A stretch of 64,000 bases of DNA, from NCBI GenBank assembly GCA_030068145.1, contig JAPJBO010000191.1, forward strand, positions 236,597 to 300,596, in the 5' to 3' direction. The position numbers and the translations under genes were made by a program. This stretch comes from Diplonema papillatum (taxonomy: Eukaryota; Euglenozoa; Diplonemea; Diplonemida; Diplonemidae). The notes beneath the pieces were generated by a model. That model had not been told where the DNA came from. It did not search any database and saw only the letters and a list, made by a program, of their open reading frames with translations. Positions 1 to 11,155 of the stretch are shown one piece after another (positions within the stretch are counted from its first letter, which is position 1; every line of letters starts with the position of its first letter).

Positions 1-1
1 C

Positions 2-871
2 ATGGAGATGGTCAGCCGGTGCATCGAGTCGGTTCCTTCGGTCTGCGAGACCTCGCTCTTCACGCGGAAGGCCTGGGAGGCGATGTGGAACTTTTTGTCG
101 GCCGAGCGCGCGACCGGCGCGACCCTCCGCCAGCTCGTCGCGACGTTCTCGCAGGCGTACGGGATGCTGCTGCACCACACGCTCTCCAACTCGCAGTTGG
201 GCATCATCTCGGCGCTGAGCGGCCCTGCGTCTTACAAGCCGTCCGCCCATCAATCGGACGGCGTGCCTCGGCGGGGTACCCATGCGACCGATGACTGCAA
301 CGTCCTGTTTCAGAACCCGCGGTCGCTGCTGATGCTTGGGGTTATGATATGCGCACTGTATCCCGTGGTGGCTGGGAATCGAGCCGCCGACGACGACACG
401 TCGCACCGCCAGGCGCTGTGCCTGCTGCACCTGCTGCACGTGAAGTACCTGCGGAAGGAGGCGGAGCCGCTGGTTTCGGTGGTGGGTTCAGTGATCAAGC
501 GGGGGCTGCATTGGCAGCACGGCCTGCCGCTGACCCTGCAGGAGCTGCTGCTGTCGGACGCCGCGCACCACGCGCTGCTGCCGGTGGTGCTGCCGAGGGT
601 GCTGCGCGCGTACTTCGTCGACCAGGAGCGGGCGAGGGAGAGCGAGCTGCCGACCGGCGGCAACTGGGTGTGGATCCCGGCGCTGCTCGACGGCTGCGTC
701 AAGCGCGCCGGCGCCCCGCGCGTGTGGGCCATCGCCGTCCTCCTGCTCTCGGTCTGCGTCGCGGTGCGGACAGTCGAGGCAGGGCCCCTGCTCATCGAAA
801 TCGCGAACTGTATGCATAAACACATCTTGCGACTCTTGAAGAAAGAAGAAGAAGAAAAAGAAAAAGAATAA
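2..871 (+). CDS. 3' part of an unidentified protein gene
   Basis: An open frame runs from the window edge to a TAA at 869-871 (289 codons if read from the first ATG). The left edge cuts the gene, so the true start is not visible. The protein is Leu/Ala-rich and looks helical. A hydrophobic stretch lies near residues 108-123, and the tail is highly charged (KK followed by E/K repeats). GC-rich third positions up to about position 780 argue that the frame is real. I do not recognise the family and see no catalytic motif. An intron inside this stretch cannot be excluded, because the middle (residues 75-100) reads less like folded protein than the rest. Confidence 0.5.
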   Translation: MEMVSRCIESVPSVCETSLFTRKAWEAMWNFLSAERATGATLRQLVATFSQAYGMLLHHTLSNSQLGIISALSGPASYKPSAHQSDGVPRRGTHATDDCNVLFQNPRSLLMLGVMICALYPVVAGNRAADDDTSHRQALCLLHLLHVKYLRKEAEPLVSVVGSVIKRGLHWQHGLPLTLQELLLSDAAHHALLPVVLPRVLRAYFVDQERARESELPTGGNWVWIPALLDGCVKRAGAPRVWAIAVLLLSVCVAVRTVEAGPLLIEIANCMHKHILRLLKKEEEEKEKE

Positions 872-1120
872 TATTCTCCTCCTTGGTGTGCGTCTCGTGC
901 TGCAATCAGCTCCAGTCTCAGTGCCGCTGCGTAAAAGGGCAAGTAGAAAACGAACCAACTGTTAATGATTTTCGTGTGTTTGCCACATTTCCATCGGTAA
1001 GCAAGAGCGTGAGCGGTTGTGTGAGGAGCGAGAGGCCCTGTTTATATCATTAGTCGGTGAATATTAATCTTCTGAGACTAGCGTCTTTTACGACTCGTAC
1101 GACAAAGACAAAATAAAAAG
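872..1120. other. Downstream non-coding sequence
   Basis: AT-richer sequence follows the first ORF. I see no gene, only the presumed 3' UTR and intergenic DNA leading into a dispersed repeat. Confidence 0.4.
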
Positions 1121-1121
1121 G

Positions 1122-1397
1122 CCGCTCCTGGGTCCAGGAACGTGACGGTCAACCACAGCTTGCAAAGCTTGAGTCGGAGGCAGCACAGTGCAACAACCCC
1201 GTCCGCTCTGCCCTGCGGCTGACCGTCTCGACGAACTTGTGTTCAGCGCGAGCGCCAAGCCCCAAGGTGCGCCAAACCTTGATGCTTAGTTTGGGAAACC
1301 GGTAGGCACTTGACCCGTAGGCCCGTGGCTCTGCAGTACCGCCGAACACGTGAAGCTTGGCTCCCGTGTAGCAGGCTTTCCCTGGTACCTTGCAAGT
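1122..1397 (+). repeat. Dispersed repeat family D, copy 1
   Basis: This 270-bp unit begins GGCCGCTCCTG and ends near CCCTGGTACCT. It recurs at about 6278-6531 (copy 2) and 20138-20335 (copy 3, inside prefoldin intron 1). A diverged inverted copy lies near 22985-23105. The copies share blocks such as GGTCAACCACAGC and CTTGACCCGTAGGCCC but differ by internal deletions. No coding capacity, clear terminal inverted repeats or pol III boxes were found. Confidence 0.75.
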
Positions 1398-1693
1398 CTT
1401 GAGGAAAAGAAAACCACGCGTAGAGACCATCCCACGCCTACTTTGACAACGGCCCGAGGGGGAGGAAGAATTCTGGGGACAAAATCGTGCCTAGCAAAAC
1501 ATTTCTACACAACAAAACTACGCATTTCTTTTAGAACGCGAGGGTTTCTCAATAAGATTTCAGCTTTGCAGGAGGAAACCCCCTGGTTAGGGCGGCAAAA
1601 AGAGTTTGGGGGGTTTTCTCGTAACCATAATATTATAGCCCTTGCTTGCTCTTAGAGAACCCATTTTAACAACGGTCACACGGAGACTCTAAA

Positions 1694-2012
1694 CCCCCTG
1701 AATTTCAAGCGAACTTTAACTCTAAAAAGCTGTGACGCCAAAGACGCAAATATGAGACCTGCAGCATGGGTATGGGCCTGTTGGAGAACACCAAGAAGCT
1801 GAAGAACGGCCAGCAGGCCAGATCGGTCATGACACGCACGCCCCTCAACCCCCGGAATTTCAAGCGAACTTCAACTCTAAAAAAGCGGTGACACCAAAAA
1901 CGGAAATACAAGATCTACTGCAGCATGGGTATGGCCTGCTGGATAACACCAAGAAGCTGAAGAACGGACAGCAGGCCAGATCGGTCATGACATGCACGCC
2001 CGAGGGTCTCAC
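1694..2012 (+). repeat. Tandem pair of about 154 bp with a shared short reading frame
   Basis: Two imperfect direct copies begin with GAATTTCAAGCGAACTT at about 1700 and 1857. Each contains a short open stretch starting ATGGGTATGG that encodes a Lys/Gln-rich helix (LENTKKLKNGQQAR in the first). The conserved reading suggests a duplicated exon fragment. The first 50 bp of the unit occurs again at about 18795-18845. The parent gene is not recognised. Confidence 0.6.
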
Positions 2013-2399
2013 CACTTAACCGGCACATGCAGGGCTTCCTCCACATCCCACAGGCAATCCGTCATTGACACGACGACCGTACGGTGATCCCAGCGAGTTC
2101 CCCGTGTTTACGTCTATCTGCGTCGCGTCCGCCCGCTTGTTTCGGGCCGCAGGCAAGACGATCGCCGGTTCCAACTGGAACGAGCTACAAAGGTTTGTTT
2201 TTTATTTCAGTGGTTCAACGCACAGTGGATTGCTGGTGCAGGGCTGTGCGCTGGACATCACAGGGGAAGGAGCGTATCTGGCAGGGACACAATTGCTGCG
2301 TCTGTCGGGCAATATCGGGCTTTGTACATCCGAATGTGCAACTCTCTGCTATCGCCGAGAGCAGGAACCTATCATAGCATGATTGAATCCTGTGTCCGT

Positions 2400-2830
2400 C
2401 GCCCCTCGTTTACTCGCCACTCACTCTCTCACTCACCCAGGCACTCACTCAATCACCAAATCTCTCAACTCACTCACTGACTCTCTCAATTGATCAACGC
2501 ATCCACACTTTTACTCACTCAATCACTCAGCTCAATCACTCACTCTTCCAATGGACTCACTCACTCAGGCACTCACTCATCACTCAACTCACTCACTGAC
2601 TCTTTCTCACTCAATTACTCAACGCATCCACACTTTCACTCAGCTCAATCACTCACTCTTTCAATGGACTCACTCACTCAGGCACTCACTCAATCACTCA
2701 ACTCACTCACTGTCTCTCGCTCAATTACTCAACGCATTCTCACTTTCACTCACTATCACTCAGCTCAATCACTCTTTCAATGGACTCTCTCACTCTCCAG
2801 TTCACTCAATCAACTCAATCCTCCTATACA
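2400..2830 (+). repeat. Degenerate CACT/ACTC microsatellite
   Basis: About 430 bp of ACTC-type tetranucleotide repeats in a longer imperfect unit containing CAATGGACTCACTCAC. The Ser/His/Leu/Thr-rich ORFs across it are by-products of the repeat. Confidence 0.9.
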
Positions 2831-3540
2831 CCCACAGCTCGGTCTACGACAAGTTACCCGAAAAGTGGCTGCCTGTGTTCTCGGTCATCTTTGAAAAAGA
2901 CGAAGTTGTCACGAAGCATGCCGACCCAAGCCTGCTTATATCTACAGATATGGAGTGATGACGAGATCAAAGTGCCCCGGGTATTGTTCGTACCTCACCT
3001 TGGGGTCTTGACTGCCCCCACCAACTGAGATCTGCGAGCCCAGCCTAAAAAACACACGCGCGACTCGACGGAAATTAGCACTCGACCGCGATCTCTCTCT
3101 GATTCGAATTGTTAGGGGTGCACGTGACACCAGCTCACGACTTTTTTGCACCATTACGGGTTCGGCACCACGGCAAACCGCTGGCTCAACCCGGCCCTGG
3201 TTCTGTGTCGGGTTGTGCACTTGGCGCAGCGCGATGCTCATCAACCACGCAGGTCCACCCCTGTCCCCTCGGAACTGCATCGCATTGCGTCCCTCACGTT
3301 CTGTCGCGTTCCCACACTCTTGATCTCCCAGAGCTGCACATCCTGGTTGGTGGAGTGATTTGTCAAGTTGATTCCGTTAACGAACGAGATCTCGACCCTT
3401 AAATATGTGGGCGCGTCGTTGTAGGGGGTGTCTTTTGGCATCGGCGGCTTGCTGCTTACCCGAGACGCATTACTTCTTGAGGGGACTGCGCGCGACTTAT
3501 AGCGCGCGGAAGAGCGAGCCAATAGCAGGTCTGTGATGCA
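2831..3540. other. No gene seen
   Basis: Intergenic sequence with short open frames on both strands. None shows recognisable protein features. Confidence 0.4.
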
Positions 3541-3548
3541 TGATAAGA

Positions 3549-3762
3549 TGCCAAAATCCACCCCTTTGCACAAATAAATCATTTTTTGACGTGTATGCCG
3601 GCCCCGAAACCCTGTCTGTGCGGCCGAAAACGGGCCCGAAACGGGTTTTGGCGGGTTAAGTGGAGGTAAAGGGGCCCACAAGCGGGCCCAGATGGGGTTT
3701 CGGGGCCAGTAAGGGGTGACGTCGAAAAATGATTTATTTGTGCAAAGGGGTGGATTTTGGCA
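3549..3762. mobile_element. 214-bp foldback MITE
   Basis: The left arm (about 3549-3614) begins TGCCAAAATCCACCCC. Its near-perfect reverse complement ends at 3762. The arms, about 65-70 bp each, include a shared GGCCCCGAAACCC block and surround a short GC-rich centre. This is a small non-autonomous terminal-inverted-repeat element. I could not find a convincing target-site duplication, so the superfamily is unassigned. Confidence 0.75.
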
Positions 3763-3894
3763 GAAGTACGGTCTCTTGTGGTTGGTCCGGCCTGCGCCAT
3801 GACTCTCCGCACGAGAGCAGGCGGCGGGGAAGGCCAGACACGTGTCTGCAGAAATTGCGACCCGAAAGCCGCAGAATCCACCCGCAAGCACACC

Positions 3895-4790
3895 ACTCAG
3901 CGGAATTGGAAACGCGAGAGACGTGGCGCAAGCGAGAGTCAGAGACTGGGTTTCAACACTGCACTGAGTCAGGCGCGAGCACAGCTTGTTCGCTGGAGAT
4001 GCATCGCGTGGGTAGCGTTTTCCCTTCGCAGAGGGCTTTTCTGCGCGCCTGAACACAAAGAGATGTTGCGCAAGCGAGAGTCAGCGATTCGATTTCAACA
4101 CTGCACTGTGTCCAGTGTGCCTGTCTCGTGATCCGGAGGTGTGTCACCCTGGATGTTGCTCTCTGTGTGTTCCAGCAAGTCGACGACGAAACAGGTCTGG
4201 CTAGGACGGGACAGCTTTCTCGGGCGCGCCATCCGGAACGTTGCCTGTTCTCGTGCATCTGGCGGTGGGAGAACGTGAATAACCACCCTGGATGTTGCTC
4301 CCTGTGTGTTCCAGCAAGTCGACGACGAAACAGGTCTTGCTTGTACGGGACAGCTTTCTCCATCCGGAACGTTGTGCCTGTTCTGGTGCATCCGGCGGTG
4401 GGAGAACGTGAACCTCGCGTGGAAGGGCAGGCGCAAGAACACAGCTTGTTCCCTCCGCAGAGGGCTCCCCCGCAGGAGATGCATCGCGTAGGCAGCATTT
4501 TCCCTCCGGAGAGGGCTTTTCCGCGCGCCCCAACACAAAGAGATGTGGCGCAAGCGAGAGTTAGAAATTCGATTTACTGTGTCCAGTGCGCCTGTCTCGT
4601 GATCCGGCGGTTTATTCCGTGGTAGTACACGCACCCTGAATAGTGTTCCCTGTGTGCACCAGCAAGTCGACAACGAAACAGTTCTTGTTAGAACGTGACA
4701 GCTTTCTCGGGCGCGCCACCCGGAATGTTGCCTTTTCTACTGCAGCTGGCGGTGGGAGAACGTGAACCTCGCGCGGAAGGGCAGCCCCTC
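3895..4790 (+). repeat. Interleaved tandem repeats
   Basis: A unit containing CCAGCAAGTCGAC and GGCGGTGGGAGAACGTGAA occurs three times (about 4145-4280, 4295-4415, 4640-4765). A second unit containing CACAAAGAGATG and GTGTCCAGTG occurs near 4050-4135 and 4535-4610. The ORFs over this stretch repeat along with the DNA and are not credible genes. Confidence 0.7.
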
Positions 4791-6270
4791 GAGTATTTCT
4801 TGAAAAGAGGGGGCCCTCAGCATAGGGTTAGCGTCAGTTTCAATTGTGAGGCAAATCCTCACATTTTGAAAAAAAAAAAAAAAAAAAGCGGGGAAAAAAA
4901 AAAGGATCCCAGCACGAGCTGCTGTTGTTGACAAAAAGAAATCTGGGAGGAAACTGGTGTCACATCCTCGTCCACCTTGGAAAACAGAAAAATCCAAAAG
5001 AAATATGCGTTTTTTTCGGGAACCCTGGGGGCCAGCCCCGTGGTGTATGGGTCAAACTGGGTCCAACTGCTGGTGGGGCCTAGCTAAAGTCTCATCATCA
5101 GGGGGGGACAGTCATAAACACGTCACCAAGAAACATACCCAAAAAAAAATTGCCGCTGCGCGGGGCCAAGAAACTACCCCCCCCCCAGGCATCTTGTTAA
5201 GAACCATCCATCCATCCATCCATCAGCCGGCTGACCCCCCCCCCCCCCCCTCATCAGACGTTACCTGTCACACTCTAAGGTGGTCACCACGGTGGGCGGT
5301 CAGAAAAAAAAAAGTTTTTTTTTTTGCCCCAAATACTCCAAAATACCACACTTCGGAAAATTTTTGTGTTTTGACCATTTCACCTTAGAGAATTTGACCA
5401 CCAGCCTCCAGGGCAACTGCACTGTAGAGGGGGGGGGTCTGGTTTATCCGGCCATCCGGCCAAAGTGGCTGATCCTTAACAAGAGCGCTGCCCCCCCCCC
5501 CCCCCCCCCCCTCACAAGTGTATCCAAAAAAAAATTGCCGCTGCGCGGGGCCTGAGCCAACAATAACAAGCCAAACCCGTTCTTATACAAGACGGGGAGG
5601 ACACGATCTGAAACACGGGGGGCCTCGGTGAAGCGCCCCTGGTGCCCCGGTGCAGTCGGTCGGGGGTCCAACCCACTGCACCGGGATGGGCACGGTGCAA
5701 CAGCGAACAGAGGCTTTTCTTCCGCGCAAACTGCGCTTTTTCTGAAGAGCTTCTAGCCGAACCCCTGTTTTTACATTTCTTCGAGACTAAAAGTGCCCAA
5801 CATAGCTTCCCCACCAGAAAATGGCTATCCCTCACATAATTTTCAGGTTGTACACGATTTTGAGGGTCACGCTAATACCCTGGCCCTCAGGGGGAAAAAA
5901 GAAAAAACAAAAAAAACGAAGAGGAAACCATTCTTTCTATCCGATCGCTACCTGCACCGCCCCCGTCCGGGGCGCACGCACCCATCAACGAATGGCTTGT
6001 CAACCAAAGCAACATTTCCCCACCCCCTCCCCAGATGCAGATGGCGCCTTGCCGGCTCCTCTCACTGGACCGGTCCAGTGTTGAGCTACATAGACATCCA
6101 AGCACGTTCGTTGCATCCCCCCTCGAGAGTGTGCACTTTCTTACCGCCGTTGAAGGGTTCAAAACTTTCGTGTTTTTCGAGCAGAATCAAGAGATGTGCG
6201 GTTTCAGGCCGTAGGGTGATTGATCCTTACCTTGGCGACCCCCCCCGGGGCATTTGCTCAAGGAAGAGAA
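4791..6270. other. Non-coding stretch with homopolymers
   Basis: Contains poly-A (about 4869-4887) and poly-C runs near 5235-5250 and 5493-5512. A short direct repeat, ATTGCCGCTGCGCGGGGCC, occurs near 5149 and 5534. I see no gene. A CCCTCGAGTATTT scrap near 4788 is the end of the MITE core found at 44.6 and 52.4 kb. Confidence 0.5.
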
Positions 6271-6277
6271 GAAAAAG

Positions 6278-6531
6278 GCCGCTCCTGCTGCAGGAACACG
6301 ACGGTCAACCACAGCTTGCAAAGCTTGAGTCGGAGGCAGCACAGTGCAACAACCCCGTCCGCTCTGCCCTGTGACTGACCGTCTCGACGAGCCAAGCCCC
6401 AAGGTGCGCCACGCCTTGATACTTTAGTTTGGGAAATCGGTAGCCACTTGACCCGTAGGCCCGTGGCTCAGCAGTACCGCCGAACACGTGAAGCTTGGCT
6501 CCCGTGTAGCAGGCTTTCCCTGGTACCTGCT
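6278..6531 (+). repeat. Dispersed repeat family D, copy 2
   Basis: Matches the copy at 1122-1397 over nearly its whole length but lacks the central CTTGTGTTCAGCGCGAGCG block. Confidence 0.75.
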
Positions 6532-6994
6532 CGAAGAAAAAAGGCAACTGCGTCAAGTACGCATGATCGGCAGCGCTTCGCCCAAACATTAAACTAACCC
6601 CTTCACCCCCGCCCGCTCTTTTCCCCCTTCTCTTTTCGAAAAGCCGCGAAGAAGGCAGCGCTTTAAGTTACGACTCGCGCCCCCCCCACTGCTTCTTCCC
6701 TTTTTCAGTTTGCGTGCAGACGAGTATATCGAGCACGTGTGAAGCGTCGGAGGCTACCAGTGCCGAATGGCAGATCTCTGCGGAGTCAGCTATGCGTCGT
6801 CATGAATGCGGAGATGGTTACTACTAGGAAGAAGCGGAGTCGCGAAGACGAGCAGGCGAAGGCAAGGAACACAGGGTGTTGAGATCTCGGCCGCGGGGAC
6901 AACCCGCGAGGGAGAAAAGGAAGTGCGCCGAATCATCTGGTGACTCCTCAGGCTCGTTCAGACTCCACAGCGGACGTGAAGCGCGCACCGGAGG
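6532..6994. other. No gene seen
   Basis: Pyrimidine-rich sequence, then a short Arg/Lys-rich frame starting ATGAATGCGG at 6801 that stops within 90 bp. Possibly the eroded start of a basic protein; nothing can be assigned. Confidence 0.3.
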
Positions 6995-7080
6995 ACACGA
7001 CGCGTGCAAAGAGGTAGTCTGTAGCGGCTTGTGCAGTCTATCGTCACAGATTGTTGCTGCATATGACGTTCAAACCCGGA
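6995..7080 (+). repeat. Dispersed repeat family F, copy 1
   Basis: About 85 bp, including CACAGATTGTTGCTGCATAT, is repeated at about 21643-21728, just upstream of prefoldin exon 3. Confidence 0.7.
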
Positions 7081-7199
7081 AGACCGTCGTCACCTGCAGG
7101 AAAACCAGAACCCAGCAGACTGTCACCTGTGAGGAGATAATTCGTACCAAGAAGACAAACAGTCGCCACGTGACACAATCGGTACCCAGAAGACGAATC

Positions 7200-8723
7200 C
7201 ACCTGAATGATGTCTTCGAAGTAGCTTTCAGAGCACTGATATGTATTTGGTTCGCGCATATAGGCAACAAAATAATAGCATATAGGCGCATATAGGCGAA
7301 ATAAATTCAGAAATAATATAAAATAATGCAGAAATATTCGCGAAATATTCAAAAATAATATTTTATTAATATTTTCCTGTTGACTTCCCTGGCTGTTTTC
7401 TCGTGCAGGAACGCGGCTCTGTGCTATCAGAAGCTGAGAAAGGCTGCTGGAACATGTTCTCGCGAAAAAACAGTGACCCAAGGTCACGTAGTTAGGTTCG
7501 ACTTTGACTACATGCTTTTGCTTGTGTGCATGATGAAGGCAGATTGGAGAATGTATGCATAGCTGGGTCCATGTTTGCTTTGCCTTCGTGCACAACAAAG
7601 GCTGTGTCATGCCGCCGAAACAGCAATTGTCCGCGTTTAGAGCACGTTCACCAAGAACAGGACATCTTCGCATCGAGTGTGGTCGACAAGAGGTTGGTCG
7701 ACGATGGTCTAGTTTGCATGAGTGTGAAAACACGACTGCCAACGCTTATCCACGTGTTGGGTTCCTTCTTATTCTTTCAGAACGGGAAAAGAATGGTCAA
7801 GAGAAAGCTGGTCGTTTCTGACGCCTCGTCCGTACGACCGAGTCTGACAACGAAGAGCCCGAAGCCGAGATACCAGCGAAGACAGTAAGTCGTCCAAAAA
7901 GAAGCCAGCGCCAAAGCGCAAACGAGGTCGCCCAAGGGCAGCAAACACAAGCCGAAAGGCAATGCTTTCGCGCTGACCTTGCCTGCAGCGCAGCCCGGCG
8001 TAGACGCAAACCCGACAAACGACAAGCCGACGACGACAGTCAAAAACGCCTCCAGGTAAGAAGCACGACTCACGCGGCTGACATGCCATCAAGCACGGTG
8101 GAGTGGCCGCCGCTGCATCGGTCTACCTGGTGAGAAACGGGGCTGACTGCCGAGCGATACGGTGGTTTACGACGAGTGGTGCGCCTCCTTACCACCCAGA
8201 GCCGACTTCAGCGGATTACAACAGCATCAGCGTGCAAAGACGAAAGGACAAAAAGCCAGCGGAGACACCCACGGCCGAAGTGAATGACTTCTTCTTCGCA
8301 AAGAGCGAAGTGTGCGACTTGCGGCTGTAGCGGCCTACGACAACTCCATAGACGTGGCAAGTTTATGGTTTGCCCGGTTTATCCGCCGGGTCTACGACCT
8401 AATTCTTCCAGTCAGCCAACCCTAACATGTCGTTATTGACACTTTCAGCTCGTTGGCTACCGGATCATCGGGTTTGCGCACGAATTCCGCACAAAACAGC
8501 GCGTTTCTGCACGACTCTCGGTCCAGATGGTGACCGGGAATATTTTCGAATAAAATATTGCACAAAAATAATGCGCAATTTATTTCGCCTATATGCCTAT
8601 ATTTAGTCTATATTTAGCCCATATTTAGCCTATATTTAGCCTATATTTCGCCTATATGCGCCTATATTTCGCCTATATTTTTATTATTTTTTGGGAAAAA
8701 CGCGAAAATAATCGAATATAGGC

Positions 8724-8757
<34 letters not shown>

Positions 8758-8881
8758 GAACTAACTGCTGTAGTATTGGCATTCTTTCTGTATTTTAGGT
8801 TCCTTCGCAACTCGCCAGGAAAGGAGGAAAAGACACCTGAATGATGCATTCTAAGTAGCTTTCAGTGCACTGATAAGTATT
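7200..8881. repeat. Region bounded by 48-bp direct repeats with AT-rich inverted arms
   Basis: Direct repeats beginning CACCTGAATGATG lie at 7200-7247 and 8834-8881. Just inside them are AT-rich arms in opposite orientation: GCATATAGGCG-type motifs at 7250-7370 and their complements (CGCCTATAT, TAGCCTATATTT) at 8540-8740, followed by a TA run. The middle carries a decayed coding stretch. The layout resembles a degenerate inserted element, but no transposase was found. Confidence 0.5.
7777..8060 (+). pseudogene. Decayed fragment with an AT-hook-like motif
   Basis: An acidic Ser/Glu stretch (SESDNEEPEAE, about 7840) is followed, in a different frame, by a basic stretch containing KRKRGRPRAA (about 7915-7945). 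RGRPR is the core of AT-hook DNA-binding motifs. A possible acceptor (TTTCTTTCAG) lies before 7780, and possible donors lie at 7887 and 8057. The frames do not join without a shift or a tiny intron, so this is either a broken gene or exons I cannot place. Confidence 0.3.
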
Positions 8882-9011
8882 CCGCCCCATTTAAACCTCG
8901 AGCACAAGCAAGCGTCGGAAGACAGCCGACGGACGCGCTCGACAACGCTGAGCGCGACCCGTTGCCCGCCGTGCTGCCGCGCTGAGGGCAAGGATCTCCA
9001 TCGGCCATCCC

Positions 9012-9285
9012 CAGTTATTTGGGTTCGAATGCAAAGAATCTGTGGCGATACTCTGCATCGTCGGCGTCGCGGTTATCTCTTCGCACGTGATGTGTCATGC
9101 TTTCGCCTCTTCAGCTCGTCTTGATCGTCGCGCTCAGGCGCGCGTTTGGTGCCTCGTTTCTCCTTCGATGGCTCGTCCAGGTGCATCGGTTGCGCGTCGA
9201 TAGTTGCTTCCTTACGGCGGCGCTTGGGCGATGACCGTGTCGTCGTCGGTGGTGTTGCCGAGGTTGATCGTTGCTTCTTCGTCTT
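9012..9285 (-). mobile_element. 5'-truncated LINE 3'-end fragment
   Basis: Matches the 3' end of the LINE at 36179-38106 (minus strand) for about 250 bp, starting from the shared 3' terminus (complement of TTCGAATGCAAAGAATCTG). It covers the 3' UTR and the Arg/Lys-rich C-terminal codons. Too short and mutated to code. Confidence 0.75.
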
Positions 9286-9299
9286 CGCTCTCGACTATG

Positions 9300-9955
9300 A
9301 TAGACAGAAGAATGCAGCTCCAGGCAATTCTATGCAGCTCCAGGGGATAGGGGGGATAGGGATGTACCTGATAGACCGTGGTGGACCTCGATTTGCTACA
9401 ATGAACAGCGGCAGGCAATTCGACGCAGTTCCAGGAGATAGGGATGGACCGGCTTATAACAACTTATGAAACAGGAAACCGATAGATGGATCGGGGACCA
9501 ATCCACGGCCTTGAACTCACAAGCCATAGCACGAGCAATTATTTTTGTTTGTGCGATTTAAGGTGTGGGGGGGCCTTCACGTGGCGACACTGTTGACCGC
9601 ACCTTAATTGAGTCGCGGTCGCCGACCCCCCAACCGCCAGCATCATGTACTTGATGCGGCGCGGAACAAGTGCTGACAGCACCGCCCGGCGAATAGAGGG
9701 CCACAAAAGGGGCAAATCGACCGGTCGGGGGGTGCTCAGCAGCCAATAGCCTGATGGCTGAGTGCACACCTAAGCAGGGCTGCATCCTCGTGTTGTCCCC
9801 GTGTTGTGTATCAGGCTTCGTGGGGGCCTGGTCAACCACCTCATCACAGTAGGCGCAAACCTTCTCGACAGTGATTGGACAGTCGGGATGCCGGGGCGGG
9901 TCTCCACGAAGAAGAGAAAAGTAAAGCAAGAGTGCCCCCTGCGCCTGCTGTCTCC
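9300..9955. other. No supported gene
   Basis: The minus strand has a 123-codon open frame (9558-9929) containing one CAYC motif. It has no convincing family signature and may be retroelement debris. AATTC[TG]ATGCAG-type short repeats lie near 9325 and 9415. Confidence 0.3.
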
Positions 9956-9964
9956 GGCTGCTTC

Positions 9965-10113
9965 GACAGACGACACATACTACTGCTACTACTACTACTA
10001 CTACTACTACTGTTCGTTTCAGCCTGCATGTGTTCTGGTTAAACCGCTGCCAACGTTCTTTTTAGCTGTAACAAATACTGTCTCCAGGGAAGCAGAAATT
10101 GGTTGACGCAAAA
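9965..10113 (+). repeat. UBL5 upstream repeat, copy 1
   Basis: A block starting with an ACTACTACT microsatellite and ending CAGAAATTGGTTG recurs at about 10292-10427, directly before the intact UBL5 gene. It marks tandem duplication of the UBL5 5' flank and start. Confidence 0.75.
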
Positions 10114-10205
10114 AAATACTCGAGGGACTGCCTTGTGCTCATTTCGAAGGAGGCTAGAGGGGGAGAAAACAATACAACTACAAAGTGGGTCTTTTTGTTG
10201 AACGC
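10110..10205 (-). repeat. MITE-core fragment
   Basis: Minus-strand fragment of the core shared by the elements at 44.6, 52.2 and 56.4 kb. It is recognised by AAATACTCGAGGG and, on the opposite strand, GTATTGTTTTCTCCCCC. Confidence 0.65.
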
Positions 10206-10219
10206 TTAACAACCTAACA

Positions 10220-10293
10220 ATGCCGCGAATGATAGAAATCATCCTCAACGACCGGCTCGGGCACAAGGTGCGGCTGAAGTGCAACGACGACGA
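10220..10293 (+). pseudogene. Truncated UBL5 copy (5' part)
   Basis: The first 25 codons are identical to those of the intact UBL5 gene. The sequence then runs into the ACTACTACT repeat of the next upstream block. A truncated tandem duplicate. Confidence 0.8.
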
Positions 10294-10433
10294 CACATAC
10301 TACTGCTACTACTACTACTACTGCTGTTCGTTTCAGCCTGCATGTGTTCTGGTTAAACCGCTGCCAACGTTCTTTTTAGCTGTAACAAATACTGTCTCCA
10401 GGGAAGCAGAAATTGGTTGTCGCAAATAAAACA

Positions 10434-10664
10434 ATGCCGCGAATGATAGAAATCATCCTCAACGACCGGCTCGGGCACAAGGTGCGGCTGAAGTGCAACG
10501 ACGACGACACCATCGCCGACGTCAAGAAGCTCTGCGCCGCCCAGATCGGGACGAGGCCCGAGAAGCTGCGCATCCAGCAGTCGTACCAGGTTTTCAAGGA
10601 CCATATCACCCTTGGGGATTACGAAATACGGGACGGCATGGGTCTTGAGCTCTACTACAACTAG
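10434..10664 (+). CDS. UBL5: Ubiquitin-like protein 5 (Hub1/UBL5)
   Basis: Intronless 76-codon gene. It encodes the ubiquitin-like fold of UBL5/Hub1, a protein that binds the spliceosome (HIND motifs, Snu66) non-covalently and acts in the nucleus. Family marks are [10 protein letters not shown] near the start, [10 protein letters not shown] in the first helix, [16 protein letters not shown], and the ending LELYYN. The double tyrosine at the C-terminus, in place of ubiquitin's diglycine, is the hallmark of this family and means no ordinary conjugation. Length fits the family (about 73 aa), with three extra residues (MPR) before the usual methionine. The nearby copies are all broken, so this is probably the functional one. 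Confidence 0.93.
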   Translation: MPRMIEIILNDRLGHKVRLKCNDDDTIADVKKLCAAQIGTRPEKLRIQQSYQVFKDHITLGDYEIRDGMGLELYYN

Positions 10665-10789
10665 AACCCACGGAAACTTGGCACGCTGACGCATGTTGCA
10701 CAGGCGGGCGTGGAAGTGACCGATCTATTGGTTCTGCGTTCGCTTCAAGCTTTGTTAGCTCCACACAGCTTCATGCATTGCATGCGAAG

Positions 10790-10975
10790 GCAGAAGTGCA
10801 ACGACGCCGCACCATAGCCGACGTCAAGAAGCTCTGCGCCGCCCAGATCGGGACGAGGCCCGAGAAGCTGCGCATCCAGCAGTCGTACCAGGGTCTCAAG
10901 GATCTTGGGGCTACAAAATACGTGACGGCATGGATCATGAGCTCTACTACCATTGGAACCTGCGGAAACCTGGCA
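10790..10975 (+). pseudogene. Truncated UBL5 copy
   Basis: Matches UBL5 from the DDDTIADV region to the C-terminus. The start is missing, and small deletions near FKDHITLGD shift the frame. Confidence 0.8.
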
Positions 10976-11033
10976 CGCTGACGTCGTGGTGCACGGGCGG
11001 GCGCGATCATACGATCTTTTGTTCTGTCAGTCA

Positions 11034-11155
11034 GCAGCTTTGCGCCGCAAGGGGGACCATGCCCGATCATCCAGCAGTCGTACCAGAGGGTTCACATCAC
11101 CTTTTGAGACTACGAAATGCGGACGGCGCGGGTTTGAGCTCTACTACAACTAGAA
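11034..11155 (+). pseudogene. UBL5 fragment, heavily deleted
   Basis: Short pieces of the UBL5 middle and C-terminus (GCTTTGCGCCGC; GAGCTCTACTACAACTAG) remain, with deletions between them. Confidence 0.7.
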
